Shown piece by piece: positions 21,691-32,745 of a stretch of 64,000 nt of DNA. Below the pieces are notes generated by a model. That model ran no database searches. It had not been told where the DNA came from and saw only the letters and a program-made list of their open reading frames with translations. The translations under genes and the position numbers were made by a program. The first letter of the stretch is position 1. Every line of letters begins with the position of its first letter. Source of the DNA: Cenococcum geophilum 1.58 (taxonomy: Eukaryota > Ascomycota > Dothideomycetes > Gloniales > Gloniaceae); contig KV748184.1 in the NCBI GenBank assembly GCA_001692895.1, positions 3,348,001 through 3,412,000 of the forward strand, given 5' to 3'.

Positions 21691-22007
21691 TCCTATGCGC
21701 CGTCAAGGTCCAATAGCGAATATGGCCCGTGCGCGAACACTAAAATTTTTAACAAACGTCTCTACTACAGAGTCTATAACTTCTTACCTAGATTATATCA
21801 CTCTAATGGGCCGCAAACATGCAGGAATACCTTGATTGAATTAAAGGACCGTAGAGTCAAGTATAGATCAATTTTGAACTTTATTATCACGAGTTGGTAT
21901 CACGATTAATTAATTAAGTCTTTAGCTTTGTTTTGCTAAGACTACGTTAAATCTAGACGATTTGGTTAATTCGCTTCCTACTGGACCTTTCTTGACGGCG
22001 CATGGGA
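21691..22007. mobile_element. 317-bp MITE, Tc1/mariner type
   Basis: The left end TCCTATGCGCCGTCAAG and the right end CTTGACGGCGCATGGGA are inverted copies with one transition, flanked by TA (21689-21690, 22008-22009). Similarity goes further inward (GGTCCAATAG against GGTCCAGTAG) with a short gap. The interior has no ORF of note. The terminal sequence differs from the 131-bp MITE 56 bp to the left, so these are two families inserted close together. Confidence 0.8.
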
Positions 22008-22796
22008 TAGTAAAGTCGGGCTTACGCCTATACTTATTTGCCTACTATTCTATTAATTTCTAGGCCTTTTTTGGATTTGTATAGGCTACTATCTAGGCTT
22101 TTTCTAAGCGCTTAGCGTACTGCTAGGCTTCTTTATAAAATAGTTTCCTACATATAATCCGTGGTCCTTTTAGCCTATCCTAATTAAATCTTATTTAGGG
22201 CAAATACCCTATTTTTAGTTAAATAGGTATAAATCCTATAGAGTTATAGGGTAGGGTTACCTGGGCGTAGTCTATTAGGGGTAATAGTTTACCCTAATTA
22301 TTTTAAAAGTAGTTAATAAAGGGCCAAAGTCTCTAGTCTAAGTATTAATTTATAATCTTTGTCTAACTATCTATTTAGGGGTAGTACACTATAGAAAGTT
22401 TTAGTTTAATCCCTAGGATCTAGGTAAACTTGTTCTAAAAGGCTAATATAAACTACGGCCTATAGTCCGATATAATAGTATCTAGTAGTCTATAAATTTA
22501 GTGAATATAGTAGATATATAGTTAGGCCGCCTCTTTAGTATTAATATTTTTGTAATAGGGAATTAAGAAAGGGCGTTTTCTAAACTAGTTAACTAGGATT
22601 ATAACTATATTATACCTGTTATAGATTATTAGTAGTTTATAAAAGTCTATAGAGATATACTACTAGGGGCGCTTTAGTATTAGAAGTGGCTTTAATAGTT
22701 CTAGGGTTTTATCTCTTAGAATTATAAACATATAGTAGTTATTACAGCTCTATATATAACGGTTAATATTTATAACTATTTTAGGCTAGTAGTAAC

Positions 22797-23055
22797 TATC
22801 GGTACCAATTTAATGGTATAAGTGAGTCGTGTCTAGGGGCACGAAATACGTATAGTATCGTATGCTCATTTAGACGGTGATGACTGTCGATTCTATTGAG
22901 GTAGGCTACGTGGTCTATATACTAACGCACCTCCCCCCTAAGCTAGTGTTTCAGGAGTGCACTAGACGCGTAAGCGAACCGAACGCGTAAACGCGTACTT
23001 GGTGTATCAAACCGCGTAAGCACGCGGTTAGTACAGCAGGTGCTATAATTATATA
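22797..23055 (-). repeat. Co1 3' LTR
   Basis: This matches 28899-29157 over 259 bp. It starts TATCGGTACC (TG read as RIP-altered to TA). It has three ACGCGT hexamers (22966, 22983, 22991) and a CACCTCCCCCCTAAG tract, and shares this layout with the 271-bp LTR of Co2. Confidence 0.93.
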
Positions 23056-23339
23056 CTAGCGGTACTTGGAAAATGGAACCACTTGCGTATAGCCTCCGTA
23101 ATTGCCTTAATAGAACCATAAAAGACGTAAGAAAATACATAGGAAATCCCTCCCGAGGTGCCTTTTGGGTTACCTTCCGAACGGTGCTCCAAGCTAGCCG
23201 TAAGTCCTACTTATGGTCCGTAAAATAAACTATACGCCCTTTAACGGGCNGTAAATNCACNNTACGGCCTTCCNAACGGGCCGTAACTAAACCNTAAATG
23301 CTCCGTTAGTCTCGCTCTACCCATTCTATAACCTTTAGG

Positions 23340-26300
23340 TTAAGCTTATTTATATTAATTAGGGTTTTAAGAGCTTAACACGGCTTTGCCTTCATTATAG
23401 CGTTTGCTAGGTTATCTCCGCTGCTAATCCATTTAACCTCCGTAATCTCGCGTCGTTCGTAGGCCTAATATAGGCACATTAGGTCAACTATGAGCCTCTT
23501 CTCTTATGTTATACCTAGTTTAACTAGGCAGTTATAGAGGGACTTTAAATTAGTGCATAAAACTAGGGGTAGCTGCTCCAATTATAGGATCTTCTAGATC
23601 GTTAATTTGATTACGGCTGCTATATTAAAGCCATGGGCTAGTATATATAGTTTAGAAGCTAGTACACTGCGGGTTACTTGCTTGCATTTAATTAAAGACT
23701 AATACAGTATATTTGCGTCTTAATTACGGTCCGTAAGTATAATTATGAAGCCAATTTGCGATAATAGGTCCCTATTATTAGCGAAGGAGGCGTCCATAAA
23801 TACCATTACGCTAATAGAATTTAGGTCTAGCGGTATAAAAGTAAGTCCTCTTATCGCGTTATTAATCTGCCATTAAATGCGCTTATTAAGCTGCTTAATA
23901 TTTTCTTCTTGCAGATCTACTGCCTAGGCCGTAAAGGATAAGTTATAGGCAGATTTAGGTTGACAGACTATAGCAATATAGGCACCTCTTACACGCTATG
24001 CAGCGTATTAGTCCTTTATATTTACGGTTTTACGGGTTTCTCCGCGGGAACTAGTAAGGTCTATAGGCTTTACCGTAATAGGCTTTAGGTTTTAAGCTTA
24101 GCGTTCCTAAGTTAGCTAAATTAAGTTGCCCTTTTGTGTAATTAAGCCTCTGTTAAACTTAATTAGAGTCTACTTAGTTAACTACTCCTATGGCTTTACT
24201 AGGAACTTAGCCTCTTATAGTTCGGTCTCTTCTATATCCATAAAAGTTTAGTCCGCTAAAAAAAGGGTATCGTCTATTTAGAGTCTAACGATGCTAAGGC
24301 CGTTTAATAGGGTATATAGAAGGCAAGGGTTATAGGTCGACTACTCCATCTTAAGTTTACTAACGTAGTGCTAGTAGTATATCTTAAATTAGTAGTTTCT
24401 AACTTCTGGTACTCCGTAAAGTAGTTTTATAACCTATAAAATTATTCCTAGTTATAGATTAAGCTTAAGTAGTAGCCGTATAAAGATATCCCTACTTAGG
24501 TAGGTATTAGACTGTATATAGGCTTGTAAGATATCCCGTAAGTAGAGAGCTACGGGTTTGGTTTTCTGTAGACCTAGTATAAGCGTAAGTATAATCCGTT
24601 AACTAACCCGTTAAATTGTAGGCGATTATATAAGGATAAGGTCCTTTCCCTAGTTATTATAAGCTTGTATAATAAGCCTTAACTTTTTAAAGGCTTTATT
24701 AGTACTAGGGTGCTTAATTTTGTTAATAAAGCGCGAGTTAAATATACGGACGCCTTGTGGAACGTCTCTCTCTATTATAACCGTAAAGACGCCCTTCTTA
24801 AGTAGTCCGTTAATCTCTTTGCGTCGTAAGTCCGTAAAGGGGGTTTCCTATACTAGAACTGATATATCCGCAGGCGGATATTGTTTTACAGATGTACCTG
24901 CGGAGGTGTCTGCGGAGGTTAGGTAATTCTCCGTTATAGGGTTTTTAGTTATGGGGTACTTTTGGGGGCGCCCTCGGCCACGCTTTATAGTAGGTTTTGC
25001 AGGCTTAGTAGGTTTCTAGGGGACTTCTTTGGTAGGTAAGGGTGCTTCTAGTTTATCTGGTTCGGCGGGTGCTTCTAGTTTATCTAATTTGGTAGGTGCT
25101 TCTAGTTTATCTAGCTTAGCGGGTGCTTCTAGTTCGTCTGGCTTAACGTTATAGGTGCTTTTGGGCCGAAAATAGGGTTTTATAGACGTGCTTCTAAAGC
25201 TTATTGGTCCGCTAGGGAGCTGTATATAGCAGGTCTCGTCTTCTACGGCCAGTAGACGGTAAGGTCTAGTCTAATTGCCGCTTTCTCGCCACATAAGGAC
25301 TTTAGAGTTAAGCGGGAGGTTATATACTAGGGTTGTATTAGGTCCGTTGCGGTAGTATAGGGCGTTATTAACAGCTTGTTTGGCCCGTAGTTTGACTATC
25401 TTAGCCATTGCCTTTTGTATTGTAGCTACTCGTTCCGTAATAGATGGGGTAGGGGGGTCTAGGTTACTTATCCTTAGGTAGGCTCCGTAGACTAAGAGGG
25501 TAGGTACTAGTCCGTTAGGGCTAGCGGTGTTATTAACGGCTTTTACGGCTATCTATAAAGCCAGTTCCTTTTAGATATTTTTATACTTGTCCGTAATAAT
25601 CTAGTAAGCTCTCTATAAAGCTAGGTAAGCTCACTTAATAAGCTTAACGGATTAGTATGCCTTAACTAGAACGGCTTTTATTAATATAGCCATGGCCATA
25701 GTATACTGCTGGAATTTCTTGCTAATAAAGTTCCTACTAGCGTCGTAGGTAATATACTTAGGAGGCCTAAGGTATATATTAATCTAGTAGGTCCGTAAAA
25801 TGTCCTAAGTATATTTTGTGGATATATTTTGCAATTAACGGGCGGCTTAATAGTGGGTTGCCTTGTTAATTATATATAATACTAGACTGCCGTTAATATA
25901 TATAATATCTACGTATACTAAGTGGTTGAAATTAAGGTCCTTATAAAGGGTGAACTTAAATCTACCTAGGGAACGTCCGTATTTCTGGCAGAAAGAGTAG
26001 TATTTAGTTAGGTGGTCGATTGCCTTCCTATTAACGTTGTCGTGTCTAGAACGTTCAAGGACTCTATATAGCTTTTTAGCTAACAGGTGGCCGAAGCGGC
26101 GGTGTAGGCGGTGGATCTCCGTACTAGTGAGGTAGTATGGGTTATAGTTAAAAGATTCCTAAATATAGGTCTGTAAAGTCTCTCCCTATATAAGGAACGG
26201 GTGTCTAAAACGTTATATAATTGGTAGGGTAATATATTTGCTTCCTGGGGCAGTTATAGGGCCAATTACGGTGTCCGTAACGTTGTTATAGTAGACCTAT

Positions 26301-28369
26301 AACCTATCTATATCTGCAAGGCAGAGTAGAAAAGGGGTGTCCGCTTTTACCACGTGGAAGTTAACTAGGCTAATTGGGGTCTCAACTGTAACTGATCCAA
26401 TTAATATAGTTGAGCTGATGCCAAATTAGACGTTTACGGCCCCAGATTGTATAGTATTAATATCCGTATTATTATTTACGGTGGTCTTATATGTAAGGTA
26501 TTATCTATAACCTATAGTAGACTTCTTAGAGGCACCTGTATTGATTATAACGCCATAGAATTCTTTAGGGGTATAGTGTTTTGTAGTGATATATATAAAT
26601 AGGTCCTATTTACGGTCCGTAACGTCCGTAACGGGTCTAATAGGTATACTTACGGGCCAGTTTTTAGGTGCAATTGAGTGTATAAAGGAACGGTTGGTTA
26701 ATATGGTCATAGTATTAAAGGCTTAACTATCCATAAAAGGTCTGAAAGTAGTTAGGAACGTCTTTAAGGTCTCCTATTCCTAAGTGTTTAAGTTAAAATT
26801 AATTATAAGGGCTTCCATTGACTCGTTAAGAGACTCTTCTACTTTCTCTCCTTTGTATTCTAAGATAAACTAGTTAATCCGTTTATTAAATTTCTTCTTA
26901 GACCTATTACGTTCTTCTTAGGTATGCCTTATAGACTAATATCCTTCCTTGCCGCACACAAAGCACTTCTAATTAGTTTGTCTGTGGGGGTATACTTTTG
27001 TATAGGAGTTGCTATAAAGGTTGCGGGTAGAACCTGGTTGATGCGGGTGCTGCTAGCGGTAGCGGCGGTCCGTAAAGTAGGCATCTAAGTTAGTTTGCGG
27101 ATTTTATAGGTCCGTAATAAAGGCTTAAGTACTACCTAGCGGGTTTAAGGCTTTATACGTTATAATAGAGGACCATAAATTGTTAATAAGGCCAGCTATG
27201 GTGTCTGCGGGCTTATAATAGGCGTATTTATAGGGTTCTATTTCCTAGCAGGCCGTAATTAGTTTATTATGCAAGAAGTCGTCCATTTAAAGCTTAATAT
27301 TAAGACCGTACTATAGGTGGCGGAGGTCTTTAATAAGGATTTGTAGGCACTCTATGGTTAATTTTTCGGTATTCTTATCCATTACGGTCCGTAACTTAGT
27401 CGCATTCTATTAGGTAAGGATATTACGCCTATATTCCGGCCCTTTAAAGTAGTTATATATAGCTTTATATAGCTTATTAAAGGAAATACCAAGGGGGTTA
27501 CTCTTAAGGTTAGTGTAGTAGTGGTCAAGTGCTAGGCCGCGCAGCATAGTAGAGTAGGCTTGGCTAAACTCCTATTTAGGAATATCGGCCTTCTAACAGA
27601 GGTCCGTAAAGATAGTCAGTTTAAAGTTAAAGTTATTATTTTTACTGCTGTACTTAGATTTGTTGGTATAGAGCTTAGCTAGGTTAGCTAGCTCCTTACC
27701 ATAGGTCTTTACTTAGGTAGTTTATGGGTCTATAGCTTATAGATTTATAGGTTGTGGATATATGGGTTATAGATCTATAGTTTAAATAATAGAAGGGGTT
27801 TAGTCCGTATTTTAGTTCGCGGGGGTATTATAGTCCGTAATTTAGGTTATAGGGGTATTATAGTCCGTAACATAAGTACTAGGTATACTTTAGCTAGTAA
27901 AATTAATTCTAAAACTACTTAGGTTTATAGGACAAATTTAGTTAAGAGGGTTAGGTATAAGGCTAGTAATTATATTAAGTTTAGAAGAAGCAAAGAGTTC
28001 CTTAATAGTGTTATACTCGTCTAAGATTTCTTCCTTAGTCTATTCCGTTTGGTCCTTTTTATATATTATATTATATAAGGACCGTGCAACAGTAACCCAT
28101 TTGTTCCTTTTAACCTATACGCCTTAGTTATATAAAAGGGTCCGTAGGTTACGGATAGTAGTGGGGTTGCATTCCTTAAAGATGGCTTTTATAAAGTCCG
28201 TAAAGTCTTCCTAGTATTGCTTCTATAGGTCAACGTTTATAAGCTTAAAGTATTCGTACTTAAGGATTTTAAATTTAATATAGTTGTTAATATTATTTAT
28301 AGACGTAACGTTGACTCCTTGTCTCCACTTCTTTTAACCTTTATTAACCTGCTTGCTAATATCTACCAT
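23340..28369 (-). pseudogene. Co1 gag-pol relic
   Basis: The start codon is at 28369 (MVDISKQVNKG). Gag holds a CCHC knuckle near 26925-26985 (KCFVCGKEGY; the final Cys/His side is altered). The GAG-pre-integrase/zinc part of integrase (HRRFGHLLAKKLYRVLE, about 26050-26120) with downstream CQKYGRSLGRF follows. Reverse transcriptase carries the Copia box IDDTLFLAD at about 24235-24270, where many families have VDD. RNase H includes FMDASFANNRDLLSQIGF near 23740-23810. These are capsid, integration and cDNA synthesis functions. Multiple TAA/TAG codons disrupt the frame. Confidence 0.9.
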
Positions 28370-28898
28370 ACTATATAGTATAGTATAATGCGTAGCGGGT
28401 AGAAGAGGTCTTGTAAGGGTCCGTAAAATCGGTTAACGGGCCCGTAACAGTTCGTAGAAGGGTAAGGGGGTCTCCATAGGGTCTTAATAGGTCCGTAGTG
28501 GTTTGCAGGAGGGTAAGAGGTCTCCGTAATGGTCCGTAAAAGTGATTAACGGGTCCGTAACAGTTCGTAAAAGGGTAAGAGGTCTCCATAAGGGGTCAGA
28601 GAGGAGGCCGGGGTATTTTAGTAGGGTGTGGTAGTCGCGTTCTTAGTATAATCGTGTTCTTAATATGGTCGCGTTAACTACTAGTACAGTAGTCAATATC
28701 TCTAATTAAGGTGGAGCGTAAACGTCTTCTAAAACCAGGGTAGATTTAAGGTAATTCTAGGTAAGGTGGAGCGTCAGACGTCTTCCAAATCTAGAGTACT
28801 TTAATTCTCTTTAACTGAAATAGGGGCTTACAAGGTAGAGCGTTGGACGTCTTCTAAGCAAGTGCGTATCTCCTAATCTGTGCGCGCTTACTGATCAG

Positions 28899-29157
28899 TA
28901 TCAGTACTAATTTAATGGTATAAGTAAGTTGTGTCTAGGGGCACGAAATACGTATAGTATCGTATGCTTATTTAGACGGTAATGACTGTCGATTCTATTA
29001 AGGTGGGCTACGTGGTCTATATACTAACGCACCTCCCCCCTAAGCTAGTGTTTTAGGAGTGTATTAGACGCGTAAGCGAACCGAACGCGTAAACGCGTAC
29101 TTGGTATATTGAACCGCGTAAGCACGCGGTTAGTATAGCAGGTGCTATAATTATACA
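28899..29157 (-). repeat. Co1 5' LTR
   Basis: This 259-bp partner of 22797-23055 ends GCTATAATTATACA before GTAAC. The 22 bp on its inner side (CTAATCTGTGCGCGCTTACTGA) is nearly conserved in Co2 at the same place, so it may be the primer-binding region, though it does not read as a standard tRNA 3' end. Confidence 0.93.
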
Positions 29158-29465
29158 GTAACGGTTACTAATAATTTTATAGGTCTTATTTTTCTTAGGG
29201 TAGGCCGTAAAGACCTAGGTATATACTTTAGCAATAAGCTAGATTTATAAGTTCTATTTTTTTTATTACTACTAGTCGTTCCTAGTACTTAAGTAATCTA
29301 TTTTTAAGGGACTAGGGGCTAATAACGTCCTTTACCTTTTCGTGGTATTCCTATAGAGAAAGGCCCATTCGGTTTACTTATAGTAGTTTATTAATAGGGT
29401 TAATAGGACATATTTTAGCGCTTAAAGATTTAGTACTTAGTTCTTCCTATATCTAAGGGTTAAGG
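29158..29465 (-). pseudogene. Gy2 integrase relic, second part
   Basis: After the GTAAC duplication the minus strand continues integrase-like sequence (NRLLKY, LGLYGLP). This places the insertion of Co1 inside the Gy2 integrase. The frame is poor and ends where GC-richer sequence starts. Confidence 0.45.
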
Positions 29466-30010
29466 TACACCAGACGAATAGACTCGCACCTTCTCGTAGT
29501 GTCCGGTGTCTAGTATCTTTACCTGTCGGAGTGGTGAACCGACTTGTATTAAGAAGCTAAGACGAGTTCGAGTAGACGACGACACGAGCGGCCACGCACA
29601 ATAGGGAGAGAGAGAGGAAGGCAGTCTCTTATCCACCAATTAAATCAAATCTAACGCGTATATAGGGTCTATACGAACACAACTTAACCTCAATCCGAAT
29701 ACCTCAAACCTTAACGCTTAAGATTACAGCCGTTAACGACTTAGAGGAACGGCCGTTGCACTATAACTACTAGCTTACAATAAAGAAAAACCACGTTTTA
29801 GTGTTAAACACTATAGTTTTAGCGGCGCTAAGCTACTTACCCACAGCCCCTACCTTTATTAGATTTGCTATCCTTTTAATATAAATATACGCTATGGTAC
29901 GCAAGAGGTAGAGGCCTTAACATTACTACTTAGGGGATATTTAATTGGGGTGGAGTTAGTATATAGTACGTGTGGCTTTAGATACACTATACGGCAGAAG
30001 TCCCCTTAGG
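29466..30010. other. CpG-bearing, little-mutated insert of unknown type
   Basis: The base composition changes sharply to near-normal GC with many CpG (for example GAGTTCGAGTAGACGACGAC near 29559). It has no long ORF. The end CCCCTTAGGGGGGTGG (about 29992-30007) resembles a polypurine tract. It may be the LTR and leader of a younger retroelement, but no partner copy exists in the window. Confidence 0.4.
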
Positions 30011-30646
30011 GGGGTGGAATATAATAGAGAGAGTAATGGTTTCCTTTATTTGGTTAAGTTATTATTTATAGACAAGCTCTCTATATAATTCTACTATAAT
30101 AAAAGACCTAGCATAGCGCTTAATGGCAGCTAAAACGGTATATAATTTTTTTAAAAAAAAAGGGTTAAGGTACTCTAGCTATAGTAAGTCTGTTTAATAG
30201 GTCATTTTAAGATATAGGGGTGTCTCTAGTTTTGAGCAGTTCTTATAGCCGTTTAAAGTAGTGTTCTTTTATATAGCCCTTTAGTTACATAATTATAAAT
30301 TTCTATTAAGTTCTGCTAACTAAGTTCTGCTATTTTCTACTAATGCCATAATAGTTATTAGTAACTTAGTACTTTACTAAGGAGCTATAAACTTTTAGGG
30401 GTTTATAAACTACTAGAATATAGCTACTAGTATATATTAAGCTGCCTAGAAAGGATTTATATATATAGAGCTATAGAGCTATAGCCTAGAGGCTGCATAC
30501 GCAGTATTATATATAGTATAATATAATAGATAAAATAAAATAAAAGAAGGCCCGCTTAAAACCCTTATTAATTTTATCTACTTAATCTATTTACCTTAAA
30601 TATACAAAGCGCTCTATTAATTTTAGTAAGAGGATAACTATTACAG
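30011..30646. other. Degraded repeat debris with a Gy2 LTR fragment
   Basis: A piece at about 30236-30345 matches the terminal half of the Gy2 LTR in the same orientation (GTTCTGCTAACTAAGTTCTG). The rest, including 30346-30646, is AT-rich with no readable frame. Confidence 0.5.
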
Positions 30647-30872
30647 TACTGGTAGAATTTGGCAGAACTTGGCAGAACTTAGTAAAGAGATGCGGTTACG
30701 TAACTAGAGGGCCGCATAAAGGAACCCTACTATAAACGGCGCTGCTCTTTTTTTTTCTTTCCTTTCTCTAGCTTTAGATCATCATTTATAGACTACAAAT
30801 TCTATAGGCTTGCGCGCGTTGTATTGTCGTGCTAGTGCCTCGATTAACTGGGTCGCTAATAATAACGATATA
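30647..30872 (+). repeat. Inverted (plus-strand) copy of the Gy2 LTR
   Basis: It starts TATTACAGTACTGGTAGAA, the RIP-altered form of TGTCACGGCACTAGCAGAA, and ends near GTCGCTAATAATA. ATAAC appears on both sides if the LTR ends at CTAATA, which would make this a solo LTR, but the shared end sequence with the other copy makes that call weak. Confidence 0.65.
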
Positions 30873-30879
30873 CTACCGC

Positions 30880-32000
30880 GCGACGACTTTATAGTCCGCG
30901 AGGTAGATAAACCTATTAAGACTTAGTAGAATAACTACCTACTAACGCTTATACGGGCCGGTAATCTCTAAGGACCTATAATAGCAATAATAGCGTATAA
31001 CATTAATAAATAGAATAAGAAGACCGCAGCTATTAAAGCAGCTTAAGTATAATAGAAAAAGCTATTAAAAGCAAAGCTTCCGGAGCCTTCCCTCTACGTT
31101 AAAGTCGGCGGCCTTACTATGCATAATTACGATATTATTAAGTAGTATATTGCGGTCCTCTAGCCGCTTTATAAGGCAACTCTTAAGCTTAAAGTAAGAG
31201 GTAGATCTAGGCGTAATGGCGTAATTTAGGAGGTGTATCCTTATATAAAGTAGCTTATAAAGATATTTAAAGAAGCTAAAGCTTAAATAGCTAAGGTGGT
31301 AATAGAGGATTATCCTAATTAAGAGACGATTAAGGTTTACTATAATATTGATATTAACGCGGCGTAGAGTAAGCTTAAAAAAATTATAAGAAGCTTAACA
31401 ATATGCCTATTAACTATATAGCTATTCTTCTACACCTAAATCTAAAGCAATTCTTCTAAAACGCCTAGGTAAATAGGCCCGAATAGATTATTAAAGGCGA
31501 CGCCTCCTTTTAGGGGCTCTAGTTTTAATATAAAGGTAAAAAGCCGCGAATTAAAAAGTAGGTAGTTTAAAGGATCTAAAGCTAGCAATTTAATATTAAT
31601 AACTTTACTAGAGGCCTTATAGGCTTTAATACCACGCCCTCTTCTTTTTCTTTAGCTAATGGTAATAATAATAACGACAATAAGTATAAGGAGTAGAAAA
31701 AGCTTAACCTACTACTAGAGAAGTACCTACTAGCTTAAAACATATCCCTTTACTAGATTATAATAATAGAGCAATATCTAAATATTAGCTAGATAGTGCT
31801 TAATATTCTTTTAATTTTAGTAATAAGCTATATATAAAAGCTTAGTCAATAAAATAGAATCTATTAGTAGCTAGGTTATTAGAATTTTAAAATAAGGACT
31901 AGGAAAAGGTTAAGGAAAGGACACGCCTATATATATAGCGCTAAGCCCTAAGACGAGCCCCTAACTAGGGCCTGGAATAGTGCCGTAACACTATAACTAT
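30880..32000 (+). pseudogene. hAT-family transposase relic
   Basis: The plus strand encodes, with Trp and Gln codons as stops, the C-terminal half of a fungal hAT transposase: LPEPSLYVKVGGLTMHNYDI (about 31080-31138), LKVRGRSRRNGVI and VYPYIK (about 31190-31250), then NNMPINYIAILLH followed by VNRPE (about 31400-31485). The last block corresponds to the KL..P.YYAA.VLHP...W..RPEW signature of the family. A one-base shift lies in the A-run at about 31377. The family's terminal repeats were not found, and a Gy2 LTR abuts its 5' side, so only an internal fragment is left. Confidence 0.75.
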
Positions 32001-32745
32001 AAACGTACTTTTAGTAAGTTAGGTAATATACTAGCGCCTTAATAATTAAAAATAAAGCTAAACGTAATAGCGGCCTTATAGCATAATCGCAGCTTTAATT
32101 ATAACGGCTTTATTAAAAAACAACCTTTCCTAATAAGAAAATTATAAACTAGTTTTCATTTAAGCAGATATTATACTATTTAACTTAGTTTGCTAATTTT
32201 TAAGCATATCCTTTGCAAAATCTAATTTTTATTATTAATCCTTTATAGAACGAGATCCTTTCTCCCCCCTATATTTTATAAACCTACTATTATATAAGCT
32301 AACTAATATATCTACAATAATAAGTTCTAAGGTTTAGCTTAATAGCTAGATTGATATTGCTATCATTCTAGGTAGTAATTAATTTTTTAGTAGATTCTTA
32401 ATAGATAAAGCTCTCTATCGAAACTAAGGTCACGTAATACTATTTAGGAACTCTAGAGTAATGCCAACAATTACTTAATACTATAGTAAGTCATTCTTAT
32501 ATAATGTTTAGATGGCCTTATAGTAACTAATATTAATAGATCTACCGGTTTAAATTATTGAAATAGTATATTATTATTAATTCTAATATAGGTAATAAGT
32601 CTTATTCCTAACCTAAATCTGTAATACTAAAAGTCTATTACCAACTCTCTTAACCCTAAAATATTACTGCTATACTACGTAAGGGCCTATAGGGAACTAT
32701 TTTCTATTATTACTATACTTACAAAGCCTTTTACTATTAACTATT
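32001..32745. other. AT-rich degraded sequence, no gene seen
   Basis: Dense stops lie in every frame and TpA is very high. I see no terminal repeats, LTR pairs or domain traces. Confidence 0.5.

Larger units (their letters stand above)
20980..22796 (-). pseudogene. Gy2 integrase C-terminus and chromodomain relic
   Basis: The minus strand reads, with Trp and Gln codons as TAG/TAA, a chromodomain at about 20985-21190 (DDKEVKEILVYKLVRK is the near-consensus start; KGYNLNPT follows). Before it comes the linker VAGLYKVL, and further upstream the integrase tail (LPYNSIGFIP, about 22000-22300). After removing the three small insertions the frame reads as one typical Gypsy pol C-terminus, which confirms their borders. 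Confidence 0.75.
22797..29157 (-). mobile_element. Co1: complete Ty1/Copia retrotransposon
   Basis: Two LTRs of 259 bp (22797-23055, 28899-29157) enclose a minus-strand gag-pol, and a perfect GTAAC duplication flanks the element (22792-22796 and 29158-29162). Total 6361 bp. The Copia order is clear: gag with a CCHC knuckle, integrase before reverse transcriptase, RNase H last. It is inserted in Gy2. RIP is milder than in Gy2, but TAA/TAG stops leave it inactive. The motif CCGTAA is strikingly frequent along its plus strand. Several N positions lie at about 23250-23294. Confidence 0.95.
20637..30345 (-). mobile_element. Gy2: Ty3/Gypsy chromovirus, partial, split by later insertions
   Basis: The 3' LTR (about 20637-20866) is followed on its inner side by a polypurine tract (AAAGGGGGGGGG on the minus strand), a chromodomain and the integrase C-terminus, reading from the element's end towards its start. 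Small insertions sit at 21244-21360, 21505-21635 and 21691-22007. Co1 sits at 22797-29157. Integrase-like sequence goes on to about 29460. Protease, RT and gag were not found. A piece of LTR in the same orientation at about 30236-30345 may be the remnant of the 5' LTR after a large internal deletion; that link is inference. Confidence 0.7.

Noticed and set aside
21569..21835. Plus-strand 88-codon ORF
   Set aside because: Spans the right half of one MITE and the left part of another, so it cannot be one gene.
28371..28589. Minus-strand 72-codon ORF before Co1 gag
   Set aside because: Its repeated residues come from the GGTCCGTAA repeats in the leader; it precedes the true gag start at 28369.
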